Positions 27,365 to 36,690 are shown, counted from the stretch's first letter. The stretch is DNA of 64,000 nt from Phycisphaerales bacterium (GCA_016709445.1 JADJMV010000001.1:496001-560000); one strand, 5' to 3'. Numbers and translations: made by a program. The notes: generated by a model from the sequence alone, not told the origin.

Positions 27365-27925
27365 GTGGGAACTCCAACGCCTCAGGGACCCCTCTTCATC
27401 GGGCTCTACCGCTTCCAAGCCGCGGAACCCGTCGACCCGGAGTTTCGGTGCGAGCTTCGCCGGCATCGCCAAAGAGCCGCGAAGTACGCGTTGCTCGCGC
27501 TCCTCGTGGCGACGACGCCCTTCTGGATCATCGGCGGCGTGGAGTCCGGCCTGCTCTCGAACGACGACTTCCCGAGTTGGACGGGATGGCCTGTCCTCCT
27601 GGCCTTTCTCGGCGCCCTCGTCGCGGCCGCGCGGGCCGGCGGGTGGCACCGCGTGGCGGCGGAGCGATGCAAGACCACGGCACTCTGGCGATTCGAGCTG
27701 CTCGACGCCGCACGAGATGAGATTGCCGCCCAGCGGGCGCTCGGGCGCATCCCGTCCTCGGTCCGCATCGCCGAGCGGCTCTGGGTGTTGCCCGCGCGAC
27801 GCCCGATGCTCGCCCGGATTGAAGGGGATCTGGTGCGACGCCCGATGCCCGTTCCCCTCACCGATATGGAGCCGGCGGTGACGTCCGAGCTCGAGGGGCT
27901 GCTCTACGTCGATAGCCGGTCCTAG
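27365..27925 (+). CDS. Hypothetical membrane protein
   Basis: 186 residues with two hydrophobic segments (about 40-58 and 72-92) flanked by basic and acidic stretches. The C-terminal half (residues ~95-186) is soluble and Arg-rich. No family recognised. The GTG has no Shine-Dalgarno but has a TACACT box six bases upstream, which supports expression from this start. The stop overlaps the convergent peptidase stop by four bases. Confidence 0.6.
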   Translation: MGTPTPQGPLFIGLYRFQAAEPVDPEFRCELRRHRQRAAKYALLALLVATTPFWIIGGVESGLLSNDDFPSWTGWPVLLAFLGALVAAARAGGWHRVAAERCKTTALWRFELLDAARDEIAAQRALGRIPSSVRIAERLWVLPARRPMLARIEGDLVRRPMPVPLTDMEPAVTSELEGLLYVDSRS

Positions 27926-29145
27926 TCGAGCACAAACTTCAGGTCGTTCCAGAGCCTGTCGATGCGCGAGCGGAAGCTGGCGGCGTGTGCGCTCGCGGGG
28001 TCTGCCAGGTCGGTCGCGCAGGCCAGGAGCAGGTCCACCAGGCCGTGGTAATCGGCGACGGCGATGTATTCGCGCCCGACGGCGGGCTTGGTGGTATTGG
28101 TCCCGGCTTGCACGGCGGCGAGGTCGGCCATGTTGTGGTAGTTGCCCAGCGGCAGGCAGACGCAGGTGGCGGCGTGTCCGAAGGTGCAGAAGACGCTGGC
28201 CTCGCAGGCGCCGCCGGCCATGAGCTTGCGCTGCCACCGCCACGTGGGCAGGTCGCTGGACTTCTGGCTCGCGACGGGCTGGGCGGGGCCGCCGGAGTAG
28301 CGCTCGGCGACACCGGCGACGGCGGCGGTCATCTCGGGCGTGAAGACCGTGACGCGGTCCCCGACGCGGACGATGGGGCCGCCGCCGATGGGGGAATCGG
28401 GGAAGCTGCGTGAGTTCTCGAGGGCGATGAGGCGGGCGCCGGGCTCGAGCGTGCCCTGGCGGCAGGCGGCGATCGCGCCGATGAAGCCGACCTCTTCGGC
28501 CCGGGTGAAGAGCAGGCGGACGTCGCCCCGGACGCCGCGCACGGCTCGGAGCTGGCGGAGTTCGTCGAGGGTCGCGAGTGCGGCGGCGGCGGCGGCGAGG
28601 TCGTCGCAGGCGGCGGTGCGGAGGCACTCGACGCCGTCCACGGTGGCCACGTCGGCCTCGGGCAGGTCCCATGTGCCGACGTCGCCGGGGTGGAGGCTCT
28701 CACAGTCGTGGTCGAGTTCGCAGAGGAAGTGCTTGAAGGCGGGGCCCCGCCCGTCGACGCGCCCGGTGAGTCGGCCCCGGTAGCGTGCGCCGTCGGCGTC
28801 GTAGAGGCCGACGGTGGCGTCCACGAAGTAGTCGTCCATGACGCCGCCCCGGAAGGCCAGCTCGAAGACGCTCGGGCTCACGGCGCGCTCCACGACGAAC
28901 GCGGGGTGGTCGAGGTGGGCGGTGAGGTAGAGAGGCGATGGTGTGGCCGGCTCGGCGGCGAAGCGGATGACGAGGTTTCCCGCGCTGTCCTTCGAGAGCG
29001 CCAGGTCCGGGCGGGCTTCGGCCCACTTCTCGATCCAGCGGACGACCCGTGCCTCCTTGCCGGCGGCCGTGGGGGTCTGCGTGAGCGTGAGCAGCCACCG
29101 GAGGTGGTGGGAGCGGGATTCGTCCGAGATCTCGTGCATGGCCAT
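27922..29145 (-). CDS. M42/M18-like metallo-aminopeptidase
   Basis: 407 residues. Two-metal peptidase of the MH clan. Metal ligands can be followed: LTAHLDHPAF (His/Asp), TAACDDLAAAAAAL (bridging Asp), LFTRAEEVGFIGAIAA (catalytic and metal Glu pair), LIALENSRSF and, near the end, GNYHNMAD (His). An inserted beta domain occupies about residues 95-175, as in tetrahedral aminopeptidases. It would trim peptides in the cytoplasm. The ATG at 29145 is preceded by TAGGAT at five bases and no Shine-Dalgarno; a much longer open frame upstream crosses other genes and is rejected. Confidence 0.85.
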   Translation of the reverse strand: MAMHEISDESRSHHLRWLLTLTQTPTAAGKEARVVRWIEKWAEARPDLALSKDSAGNLVIRFAAEPATPSPLYLTAHLDHPAFVVERAVSPSVFELAFRGGVMDDYFVDATVGLYDADGARYRGRLTGRVDGRGPAFKHFLCELDHDCESLHPGDVGTWDLPEADVATVDGVECLRTAACDDLAAAAAALATLDELRQLRAVRGVRGDVRLLFTRAEEVGFIGAIAACRQGTLEPGARLIALENSRSFPDSPIGGGPIVRVGDRVTVFTPEMTAAVAGVAERYSGGPAQPVASQKSSDLPTWRWQRKLMAGGACEASVFCTFGHAATCVCLPLGNYHNMADLAAVQAGTNTTKPAVGREYIAVADYHGLVDLLLACATDLADPASAHAASFRSRIDRLWNDLKFVLD

Positions 29146-29150
29146 GCGGG

Positions 29151-29156
29151 ATCCTA
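29151..29156 (-). promoter_or_regulatory. Candidate -10 element for a leaderless mRNA
   Basis: TAGGAT followed by cccgc and the ATG at 29145. No Shine-Dalgarno is present. Confidence 0.45.
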
Positions 29157-29310
29157 GCGGCGCGTCCGAGAAGCGGTGTCGGGTGTGAACCTGGCGCGGC
29201 TGTGACGGTGGGGGGCCGCGCGGATGGGCTTGCCCCTTCGGATCGGGCGGCATGTCTTGCCCAGGCGGATTGCGTTCCCGATGGTGTTGGGGGGGAGGGA
29301 GGTCTTGCCG

Positions 29311-30567
29311 ATGCTGCGAGTCGAGTTGACACAGGCCAGGCCGGGCATGGAGTTGGCCATGCCGATCACGCACCCGCGGAATCCGGACATTGTGCTGCTC
29401 CGCGCGGGGTTCTCGCTCGACTCGAAGACGATCGAGCGGCTCGACGAGCTGCACGCCCGGGAGATCTGGATCCGCTACCCGGGCATGGGCTTCGTGTCGC
29501 AGCACATCTGCCCCGAGATCGTGCGTGCGGGACGGAGGCTGTCGGCAGCGATCGGGAAGGCGTTCGACGAGGTCGTGACCGAGGGCGGGGCTCATCTGGA
29601 CTATGCGCCGTACCGGCGGGCGATCTCGGACCTGATGGAGCGTCTGATCGACAATCCGCGGGCCGGGCTCTTTGTGGTGGATCTGGCTTCGTCGGAGATC
29701 CCGATGTCGCGGTCGGCGGGTCAGGGGTGCTTCCTGAGCCTGCTGATGGGGATCAAGCTGGAGACGTATCTGATTCTGTCGCGCTCGCGTCTTGGGATGG
29801 TCGCGCGCGACGTCTCGAACCTGGGGATGGGGGCGCTGCTGCGCGATGTCGGGATGCTCAAGCTGCCGGCGGAGGACCGGTGGAGGTGGCGGTCCGCGTC
29901 GGACGAGACGGACCCCGCGTGGCGCGACCACGTGCGGCTGGGGTACGAGATGGTGCGGGGCGAGATCGAGCCCTCGGCTGCGGCGGCGGTGCTGCACCAT
30001 CACCAGCACTACGACGGCACGGGCTTTCCCCGACGCCTGACCATGGGCGGCGAGGAGGCGCCGCTGGCGGGCGAGGACATCCACATCTTCGCGAGGATCC
30101 TGGCGGCTGCGGACACGTTCGAGCGGCTGCGCTACCCCGCGCCGGCGGGCGCGGGCGAGCCGGAGCCCGAGCCGGTGCCGACGGTTCGGGTGCTGAACCG
30201 GATGATCCGCGGCCCGGAGTCGGCGTGGCTGGACCCGATCATCGCGAAGGGCCTGGTGAACACGGTGCCGCCGTTCGCGCCGGGGAGTCTGGTGACGCTG
30301 AGCAATGGTCTCCGGTGCGCGGTGGTGAACTGGGACCCGTGCGATCCCTGCCGGCCCGAGGTCGCGGTGCTGGAGAAGAACGCGCTGGAACCGGAGGGCT
30401 TCCGGGAGCCCCGCGAGCACCTGGACCTGCGTCACGAGCCCGACCTGTCGATCGCGGAGGCGGAGGGGCAGGATGTCCGAGCGGACTTGTTCTTCCCCGA
30501 GACCCGCGACGAGTTCGACGCCTACCGGGCCCAGACGGAACTGATCTGTCGGCAGCCGGCGGCCTGA
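29311..30567 (+). CDS. HD-GYP-like domain protein with degenerate active site
   Basis: 418 residues. The start at 29311 (MLRVELTQARPGMELAMPI) has ggaggtc about ten bases upstream and matches the usual N-terminus of HD-GYP proteins. The C-terminal domain aligns by eye with HD-GYP c-di-GMP phosphodiesterases: HHHQHYDGTGFPRRLTM stands for HHExxDGxGYP. The HD metal motif HDIGK is replaced by RDVGM in ALLRDVGMLKLP, so hydrolysis may be lost and the protein may bind nucleotide instead. A Pro/Glu-rich insertion lies near residue 280. It is transcribed alone and ends at a hairpin. Confidence 0.75.
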   Translation: MLRVELTQARPGMELAMPITHPRNPDIVLLRAGFSLDSKTIERLDELHAREIWIRYPGMGFVSQHICPEIVRAGRRLSAAIGKAFDEVVTEGGAHLDYAPYRRAISDLMERLIDNPRAGLFVVDLASSEIPMSRSAGQGCFLSLLMGIKLETYLILSRSRLGMVARDVSNLGMGALLRDVGMLKLPAEDRWRWRSASDETDPAWRDHVRLGYEMVRGEIEPSAAAAVLHHHQHYDGTGFPRRLTMGGEEAPLAGEDIHIFARILAAADTFERLRYPAPAGAGEPEPEPVPTVRVLNRMIRGPESAWLDPIIAKGLVNTVPPFAPGSLVTLSNGLRCAVVNWDPCDPCRPEVAVLEKNALEPEGFREPREHLDLRHEPDLSIAEAEGQDVRADLFFPETRDEFDAYRAQTELICRQPAA

Positions 30568-30580
30568 ATCATCACGCCCC

Positions 30581-30608
30581 GCGGGCGCGGACCCCCGTCC
30601 GCGCCCGC
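30581..30608 (+). terminator. Terminator-like hairpin after HD-GYP gene
   Basis: gcgggcgcggac (30581-30592) pairs perfectly with gtccgcgcccgc (30597-30608) around a cccc loop. It starts 13 bases after the stop. There is no T tract, so termination efficiency is uncertain. Confidence 0.55.
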
Positions 30609-30666
30609 ACCGGGCGGAAGGGCGGGCTACGCTGAGGGAGCCATCCATCAGCGGAGGACCCTCCCC

Positions 30667-31899
30667 ATGGCCACCACAGTCGCTCAGCCCTTCGACGCCC
30701 GCACCGACGAGACCCTGCGCTCGCTCGAATCGGGCGGTCAGTACAAGCACCTGCAGATGATCCGCTCGCCCATGGACGCGGTGGTCAGGATGCGCACCGC
30801 GGCGGGCAAGGAGATCGAGGCGCTCTGCTTCTGCTCGAACAACTACCTCGGGCTCGCGAACCACCCCGAGGTGGTGGAGGCGGGGATCGAGGGTTTGCGG
30901 AAGTATGGCGCGGGGACAGCGAGCGTCCGGTTCATCTGCGGCACCTTCGAGCCCCACGAGCGGCTCGAGGCGACGATTGCCCAGTATATGGGGACCGAGA
31001 GCAGCTACACATTCGTCTCGTGCTGGAACGCGACCGAGGCGCTCTTCCCGACCTTCTGCGAGGCCGGGGACGTGATCATCTCGGACGAGTTGAACCACGC
31101 CTGCATCATCGATTCGATCCGGCTGACACCGGTGATCAAGAAGGGTGTGTTCAAGGCGGTCTATCGCCACGGCGACCTGGACGATCTGGAGCAGCGTCTG
31201 GTCGAGGCGCAGGAGAACGAGGAGATCACCGGGCAGGTGTGGGTCGTGACCGACGGTGTGTTCAGCATGGAGGGGGACATCGGGAATCTGCCCGAGCTTC
31301 GGGCGCTGTGCGACAAGTACGACGCGAAGCTGGTCGTGGACGATTCGCACGGGCACGGCGTGATGGGCCCGACCGGTCGGGGCACGCACGAGCACTACGG
31401 GATGGTGCCCGGGAGCGAGCTCGGCACGGTGGACTACTTCAGCGGCACGTTGGGCAAGGCGCTGGGGGGCGGGGCGGGCGGATTCATCGCCGGGCCCAAG
31501 CGGGGGACGGAGCTGATCATCCAGCGCGGGCGCCCGACGCTCTTCAGCAACGCGTTGCCCGTGACGGTCGCGTGCAGCGCGAACAAGGCGATCGAGATCG
31601 TGATGCGCGAGCCGCGGCGGGTGCAGAAGCTCAAGGACAACGTCGCCTACGCCCGCAAGAAGATCGGCGAGGCGGGGTTCGAGGTGCTGGAGAGCCCGAC
31701 GGCGATCTGCCCGATCATCGTGGGGGAGACGGCCAAGGCGATCGCGATGAGCCGGAAGCTGCTCGAGTTGGGTGTGTTCGTGATCGGGTTCGGGTATCCC
31801 GTGGTGCCCGAGGGGAAGGCGCGGCTTCGGATCCAGATGTCGGCGGCGCATGAGACATCGCATATTGATGCGCTCGTGGATGCGTTGAAGAAGCTGTAG
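30667..31899 (+). CDS. kbl: Glycine C-acetyltransferase (2-amino-3-ketobutyrate CoA ligase)
   Basis: 410 residues, PLP-dependent alpha-oxoamine synthase. Conserved pieces are FCSNNYLGLANHPEV, DELNHACIIDSIRL, VDDSHGHGVMGPTGRG and the Schiff-base lysine in YFSGTLGKALGGGAGG (Lys264). KBL joins glycine and acetyl-CoA or, in threonine breakdown, cleaves 2-amino-3-ketobutyrate; related members make 8-amino-7-oxononanoate or serine palmitoyl products, so the exact substrate is less certain. Start ATG has gcggagg ten bases upstream. No threonine dehydrogenase gene is adjacent. Confidence 0.88.
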   Translation: MATTVAQPFDARTDETLRSLESGGQYKHLQMIRSPMDAVVRMRTAAGKEIEALCFCSNNYLGLANHPEVVEAGIEGLRKYGAGTASVRFICGTFEPHERLEATIAQYMGTESSYTFVSCWNATEALFPTFCEAGDVIISDELNHACIIDSIRLTPVIKKGVFKAVYRHGDLDDLEQRLVEAQENEEITGQVWVVTDGVFSMEGDIGNLPELRALCDKYDAKLVVDDSHGHGVMGPTGRGTHEHYGMVPGSELGTVDYFSGTLGKALGGGAGGFIAGPKRGTELIIQRGRPTLFSNALPVTVACSANKAIEIVMREPRRVQKLKDNVAYARKKIGEAGFEVLESPTAICPIIVGETAKAIAMSRKLLELGVFVIGFGYPVVPEGKARLRIQMSAAHETSHIDALVDALKKL

Positions 31900-32547
31900 C
31901 TTGGGTCGTGGACGGGCGTGGGGGGGAACATCAGTCAGCCGCCCGGACGCCGTGTGTGGCGTGCCCGGCGTGTGGTGGGGCGGCTGACTGATGGCACGTT
32001 CGGTCGCGGTCTGAGAATGGTGATCGGGGCGGGGGTCCTTTGGATTGCCGAGTCGGGCTTGCGAGGCGTGGCACTTTGGGCTGAACGTTCATGGGACTCC
32101 GGGGACCAGCCCTCTGTCGAAGGGCCCCACCCGGAGCGTGCTGGTGACCCCCGCCCCGTCACCGGTGCGAGGTACGAACTCGAGGCCAGAACCGGGATGT
32201 CGAGAGCGGGCCGCGCGGTGCCCTCACAAGGGGGGTGGCGGGGCGCGGTTGTGCGCGCGGGGGCGGTGGTGCGCGGGTGGTCGCTTGGGGCAAGTGGTTG
32301 CTGGTGCGGGAGAAGAGAAACTTGCGGAATCTCGGGGCGTGCGGGTTGGGCCGTCGGATTTGTGCGCGCGGGGGTCGATGTCGTTTGTGGTGCGCGCGGT
32401 TGGGGTGATTGGGTTGTGGAGCGTTGGCGCGACCTTCGCCCCCTTCGGGGGCGGGGAGGCCGGGGCGGGGAGGCGCGATCGGTTCGGAGGTGGGGGGAGT
32501 GGTCGGAGAGGGGCGCTGGGGTGGGGGTGGCGGTGGGGCGGGGTCGG
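31900..32547. other. Long G-rich intergenic region without a supported gene
   Basis: About 650 bases, strongly G-rich on the + strand with runs such as gcggggcgcggttgtgcgcg. A 14-base sequence, tgtgcgcgcggggg, occurs twice (32250-32263 and 32361-32374). The open frames on both strands are low-complexity Arg/Gly/Pro or Thr/Pro-rich and have no start signals. It may be decayed sequence or an untranslated region of unknown role. Confidence 0.5.
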
Positions 32548-33318
32548 CTAGGGGGCGGCGGGTTCGATGGACCAGTCGAGGCCGCACTCGGGGCAGGTGG
32601 TGCCGGGGTAGCCGTGCACGCCATACTTGCATCGCGGGCAGAGGGCGCGGCTGAGCCAATAGTCGCGGAGGCGGGCGCGTCGCCAGACGCTCCAAGAACG
32701 CCAGGGGCGGCCGAGCGTGGCGGTCCAGAAGAAGACGAGGGCGAGCGCGACTGCGGCGGCGTTGTGGATGTCGCCGGAGACGACGGGCTCGGTCATCGAG
32801 AACGTGCCGTCCCGGTACATGCGCGCATCGATGCGGAGCGGGAAGTCCGGCCTCGTTCCATCGGCCGCGATGTGGTCGTCGATGAGCTGGCCGACCTCTC
32901 GGCGTTGGGCGTCGGTCCAGTCGGGCGCGTCGATCACCATCACTTCCGTCGTGTGGCGGGTGACGCCCCAGAAGCCCGACCAACCATGCCTGGGGCCCAT
33001 GAGTATCACGAGGTCCGCCCCGGCACGCTCCGCATCGCGCTGCTGCTCTGCGGCATCCCATGATGAGACTACGTGTGTGACGCCGTCCGGGGCGGTCCAG
33101 ACGTAGAACGTTGCCGACGGCCAGTCTCTGGCCACCGCTCCCCGCGCCGGGAGGAGCGTCCAGTCGAGCGCCCTGCCCACGACGGTGTCGCTGGGGCGCG
33201 AGCAGGCGTCGACGCCCAGCACGAGCGCGAGGGAGAGCGGCACCCACCATGCCACATTGCGAGCGGCGCGGCAGGCGCGGCGGGGCCATGAGCCGGGCTC
33301 GCTCGGGGCATGGGCCAT
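32548..33318 (-). CDS. Membrane protein with C-terminal zinc ribbon
   Basis: 256 residues. A basic N-terminus is followed by one hydrophobic segment (~22-40), a soluble domain, a second segment (~183-200) and a C-terminal four-Cys zinc ribbon CPRCKYGVHGYPGTTCPECG. This kind of ribbon on small membrane proteins is frequent in Planctomycetota (established by my knowledge of such genomes, not by search). No catalytic motif was seen. The ATG at 33318 lies nine bases after TATATT without a Shine-Dalgarno; a longer frame to 33435 is possible. Confidence 0.68.
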   Translation of the reverse strand: MAHAPSEPGSWPRRACRAARNVAWWVPLSLALVLGVDACSRPSDTVVGRALDWTLLPARGAVARDWPSATFYVWTAPDGVTHVVSSWDAAEQQRDAERAGADLVILMGPRHGWSGFWGVTRHTTEVMVIDAPDWTDAQRREVGQLIDDHIAADGTRPDFPLRIDARMYRDGTFSMTEPVVSGDIHNAAAVALALVFFWTATLGRPWRSWSVWRRARLRDYWLSRALCPRCKYGVHGYPGTTCPECGLDWSIEPAAP

Positions 33319-33327
33319 TTGCTCACG

Positions 33328-33333
33328 AATATA
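33328..33333 (-). promoter_or_regulatory. Candidate -10 element for a (near-)leaderless mRNA
   Basis: TATATT, nine bases before the ATG at 33318. Unusually AT-rich for this region. Confidence 0.45.
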
Positions 33334-33412
33334 CGGCGCGGCGTGCGCACGGATGCGGGCGAAGTTCAGGCGGTGGGGGAGTGTTGGCCGGGGATTCGGG
33401 ATCTGGCGCGGG

Positions 33413-33682
33413 TTACCCGGCCCCGCCGCCCGCACCCGTGCCGCCCACCATCAGCGTGACCACAAGCGTCAGGAAGATCGCGAGGGATGCGAGCACCGCG
33501 AGGATGAGTAGGAGCATGCGCCGGGAGCGTTGCCTGTCGGTCGGGGGCGGGTAGGGACTGGCGCGGCCGCAGTTGCGGCAGAGGACCTGGCCGGCCTCGA
33601 CGGGCTCGCCGGTGAGGTCGGCGCGGCAGGCGCGGCAGCGGAAGGGCCAGTCGAGGGGTGGCACGAGCGTGGGGTCGGCCAT
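33413..33682 (-). CDS. Small zinc-ribbon membrane protein
   Basis: 89 residues. An N-terminal zinc-ribbon-like motif with four Cys (CRACRADLTGEP then VLCRNCG) is followed by one transmembrane helix (MLLLILAVLASLAIFLTLVV) and a Gly-rich tail. The arrangement mirrors, in reverse order, the neighbouring ribbon protein at 32548. TACCCT lies five bases before the ATG. Function unknown. Confidence 0.68.
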   Translation of the reverse strand: MADPTLVPPLDWPFRCRACRADLTGEPVEAGQVLCRNCGRASPYPPPTDRQRSRRMLLLILAVLASLAIFLTLVVTLMVGGTGAGGGAG

Positions 33683-33687
33683 GCGGG

Positions 33688-33693
33688 AGGGTA
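33688..33693 (-). promoter_or_regulatory. Candidate -10 element for a leaderless mRNA
   Basis: TACCCT followed by cccgc and the ATG at 33682. No Shine-Dalgarno. Confidence 0.4.
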
Positions 33694-33712
33694 GAGCGCC
33701 CGAGTGCGGGAT

Positions 33713-34747
33713 TCAGGGTCGGCTCGCGAGGTCTTGGATGACGGGCTCCAGCCCCTCGACGACGCGGGCCATGCGGTCGAAGTTGACCTTCTCGGGCGTG
33801 TCGGTGGGCTTGTGGTAGTTGGGGTTCCGGAACGTGGCGGTGCAGGTGACCATCACGGCCTCGCACCCGGTCTGCCAGAAGGACCAGTGGTCGGACCAGC
33901 CGACCCCGGGGAGGTAGGCGGGCAGGGCGGCGCCCTCGGAGGGGAAGGGCTCGTTCTTCCGGAAGGTCTCGACGCATCGGCGGACGAGCCGGCGGGAGCC
34001 GAGGTTGCCGACGAACCCGATGAAGTTGCCCCGCGAGGGGTAGGCGAGGTTGAGCGGGGGCGGGTAGTGCTGGCTGCCGGGCGTGTCGTCGTAGTAGCCG
34101 ATCGATTCGAGACTGAGCATGGCGACGATGTTGTCGCCCTCGGCCTTGGCCTGCTTGGCGTAGACGAGGGAGCCCATGTCGGGGGTCCAGAAGGATGGGG
34201 GCTCCTCGTTGACGAAGATCGCGAAGCGGAGGGTACGGGGCTGGGGACGCTGGGCGAAGGTCGAGGCGAGTTCGAGGACGGCTGCGACGCCGGAGGCGTT
34301 GTCGTCGGCGCCGGGCGTGCCCTGGAAGCTGTCGATGTGGGCGCCGATCAGGACGATCTCGCCGGGCTTGGCCGCGCCGGGGATGGTGAGGTCCATGTTG
34401 GGCACGCCGGTGCCGCGCTCGACGAAGGACTGATCGCGGACTTGGAGGCCGGTGGCTTCGAGGCGTGACTTGGCGTAGGCCGCGGCCTCGGCGAGCTGGC
34501 GGGGGTGGAAGGTGCTGCGCTTGCCGATATCGCCCGCGAGGAAGCGGACGTGGGCTTCGAGGCGGGCGGCGAGTTCGCGCTGGCTGTCGGAGAGGGCGGG
34601 GAGCGGGGCGCGGTAGGTGCGTCCGGGCATGCGGATCATGGAGAAGTAGGACCAGATCGTGATGGCGAGGAGGAGGGCGGCGAGGAAGGCGAGGCGTTTG
34701 AGGGCTTTGCGGGTGACGAGGCGGAAGCGGCGCCGGCGCGTGATCAT
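33713..34747 (-). CDS. M28-family zinc metallopeptidase, membrane-anchored
   Basis: 344 residues. A basic N-terminus and one transmembrane segment (~18-38) would place the enzyme outside the cytoplasmic membrane. All five co-catalytic zinc ligands of family M28 can be assigned: His in LIGAHIDSF, bridging Asp in GADDNASGVAA, catalytic and metal Glu in FVNEEPPSFW, the acidic residue in SLESIGYY and His in NYHKPTDTPEKVNF. M28 members are aminopeptidases or carboxypeptidases. TATGCT stands eight bases before the ATG. Confidence 0.88.
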   Translation of the reverse strand: MITRRRRFRLVTRKALKRLAFLAALLLAITIWSYFSMIRMPGRTYRAPLPALSDSQRELAARLEAHVRFLAGDIGKRSTFHPRQLAEAAAYAKSRLEATGLQVRDQSFVERGTGVPNMDLTIPGAAKPGEIVLIGAHIDSFQGTPGADDNASGVAAVLELASTFAQRPQPRTLRFAIFVNEEPPSFWTPDMGSLVYAKQAKAEGDNIVAMLSLESIGYYDDTPGSQHYPPPLNLAYPSRGNFIGFVGNLGSRRLVRRCVETFRKNEPFPSEGAALPAYLPGVGWSDHWSFWQTGCEAVMVTCTATFRNPNYHKPTDTPEKVNFDRMARVVEGLEPVIQDLASRP

Positions 34748-34755
34748 CTCTCTTG

Positions 34756-34761
34756 AGCATA
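34756..34761 (-). promoter_or_regulatory. Candidate -10 element for a (near-)leaderless mRNA
   Basis: TATGCT, eight bases (caagagag) before the ATG at 34747. The agag in the spacer could act as a weak Shine-Dalgarno if transcription starts further upstream. Confidence 0.35.
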
Positions 34762-34804
34762 CGGGATCGCGGCTCGGTGGTTTCGTAGTGCCGGAGGGGC
34801 GGGA

Positions 34805-36681
34805 TCAGTCGCTGGGGCCGTCGGCGAGCCGGTCGAGTTGGGCGGCCGCCCTCGAGGCGAGGGTGGAGTCGGGATCGGCCTGCAGGGTCTGGATCGCGCC
34901 GCGGTAGGCCTGGAGCCTCTCCTTGGGGAGGATCGCGAGCATGGCGAGGAAGCTCAGGCGTTGCTTTGCGTCGCTGATATGGACGTAGTGATCGGCGATG
35001 AGCTCGTCTTCGGCGAGTCCGCGTCGGCAGAGCTCGAAGAGCACCTCTTCGATCGAACCGGCGGAGAACCCGTCGGCCAGATCGGGGCTCTGGGCGAGGG
35101 CGGCGCGGGTGGCGTATTCGCGGTCGCCGGTGAGGACGGCGTACGCGAGGATGGCGTATGGCGCCTCGCAGTGCACGGTGTACGCGGTCGGGGGGCACTT
35201 CTCAATGAACCAGCGCACTGTGTCGGCCCCGGCCTTGTCCCGCAGGCCGAGATCCGCGATCCAGCGGAAATCGAATGCCAGGTCGATGGGTGGCTCGCCG
35301 GGCGTGGGGGACTCGATCTGGCGGCGAGCGTGCGCGAGGCGGTCGAGGAGCAGCTCGAGCAGGTCTTGCGGCCGGCCGCCGGCGGCGGTGAACTCCTCGG
35401 GGAACTCGCTGCTGGCGCCGCGCGAGGGAGGCCGGCGTAGGCCAGCAGGTCGGGGACGAGGGGCTGCGCTTGGCGCCCGAAGTCCTTGATGGTGACGGTC
35501 GCTTCGAACTGGACCCCGGAGTGGGTGTCGGGATCCGCGAGCGCCTTGCGGAGGACGTCGGCGACATGATCGGACCAATCGAAGGCGATGAGTTGTCCGA
35601 CGGCCGTAAGTCGGAGCTGCGGGTTTGGCGAATCCATGAACGACTGGAGTGTCTCCATGCAGGCGGCGTCGGAGCGGTCGAGCCTGCACCAGAGCCAGAG
35701 CCCGGCGGCGCGGGCGAGATCGGGGTCACCCTCTGCGGGGCTTGGGAGGAGCTGGCCGAGGGCGATCTTCTTTGCGAGGGGCAGAGCTGCCAGAGGATCG
35801 GCGTTGCAGGCGGCGAGCTGGGAACCGAGCCAGCGATCTGTCGGGGGTCCGGCGACCTGATCCCGCGGGCGGGGTTCCGAAAGCTCTCGGATCCAGCGTG
35901 GGGTCGAGCCGGGGCGGTGGGTCGTGCCGGGGGGCACGCGCCAGCGATTCGCGAGGGCCTCTTCGGCGGCTCGGCGCTCGGCGAGCGTCGCGGCGCCGAG
36001 CGCGGTGGCGAGCGCCAGGGTCGCCCGCTCGTCTGCATCGTTCAGCGTTGAGAGCAGCATCAGGGCGCGGGGGCTCTCCTTGGCGTCGCCCCCTGCAATA
36101 CGGGCCAGCAGGGCGTCCACGATGGTGTGGGGTTCGAGTTCGGCGAGCGTGGGCCGCTGGTCGTCGTCACGGCGCGAGTAGCTGTTGGCGGCGAGGGCTT
36201 CGAGCATCTCGAACGCGTTCTGGCGGCGGTCGTATCTCGCGAGATCGGCGGCGGCGCGGAGGGCGACACGGCGCGCGTCGGGCCTGCTGATCGCGTTCGC
36301 CTTGACTCGGGCGACGAGTTGCTTGTGGAGCGGGTCGCTGTCTATGCCCTGGAGGCGAACGAGGATGCTGGTGGGCAGATCGACCCAGGCCCCGGCCTGC
36401 TTCACGCGGGCGGAGCCGGCGGCGATCAGCGCGGGCACCAGGAGCAGGATGAGGGCGAGGGCGGCGATGCGCCAGTGGCGGTGTGTTCTGTGCAGGCTCC
36501 GGGGATCGGTGAGTTCCCGGCCGCATTCGGGGCAGCGCGGGACATCGATGCCCTCGAGGGAGTGGAAGCACTTGGGGCATCGTGGGCGGCCGCGGGAGCG
36601 GTCGGCGAAGAGAGCCCATGCGGAGAGGGCGAGCCAGGCGAGGGCGAGGAGGGCGGCGGCTGTGTAGAGGGTGAGCAGCAC
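34805..36681 (-). CDS. Zinc-ribbon membrane protein with HEAT-like helical domain, one apparent frameshift
   Basis: About 625 residues after joining frames. It has one N-terminal transmembrane helix (~5-27), a four-Cys ribbon CPKCFHSLEGIDVPRCPECG (~35-54), a second helix (~72-90) and a long alpha-helical C-terminal region with regularly spaced Leu/Ala-rich helices that look like HEAT-type repeats. The break is within gagggagg (35424-35431); one extra G on the + strand restores the frame (LLAYAGLPSRGASSEFPEEF). The GTG start lies nine bases after TACACT. No catalytic motif; likely a scaffold. Confidence 0.68.
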
Positions 36682-36690
36682 GTCTGGGGG

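Noticed and set aside
29146..31863. Long N-terminal extension of the M42-like peptidase
   Set aside because: It is antisense to the HD-GYP and kbl genes; the ATG at 29145 with its TAGGAT box fits the family start.
31935..32624. Minus-strand frame of 229 codons in the G-rich region
   Set aside because: Thr/Pro/Arg low-complexity translation without domains; the opposite strand gives an equally long frame.
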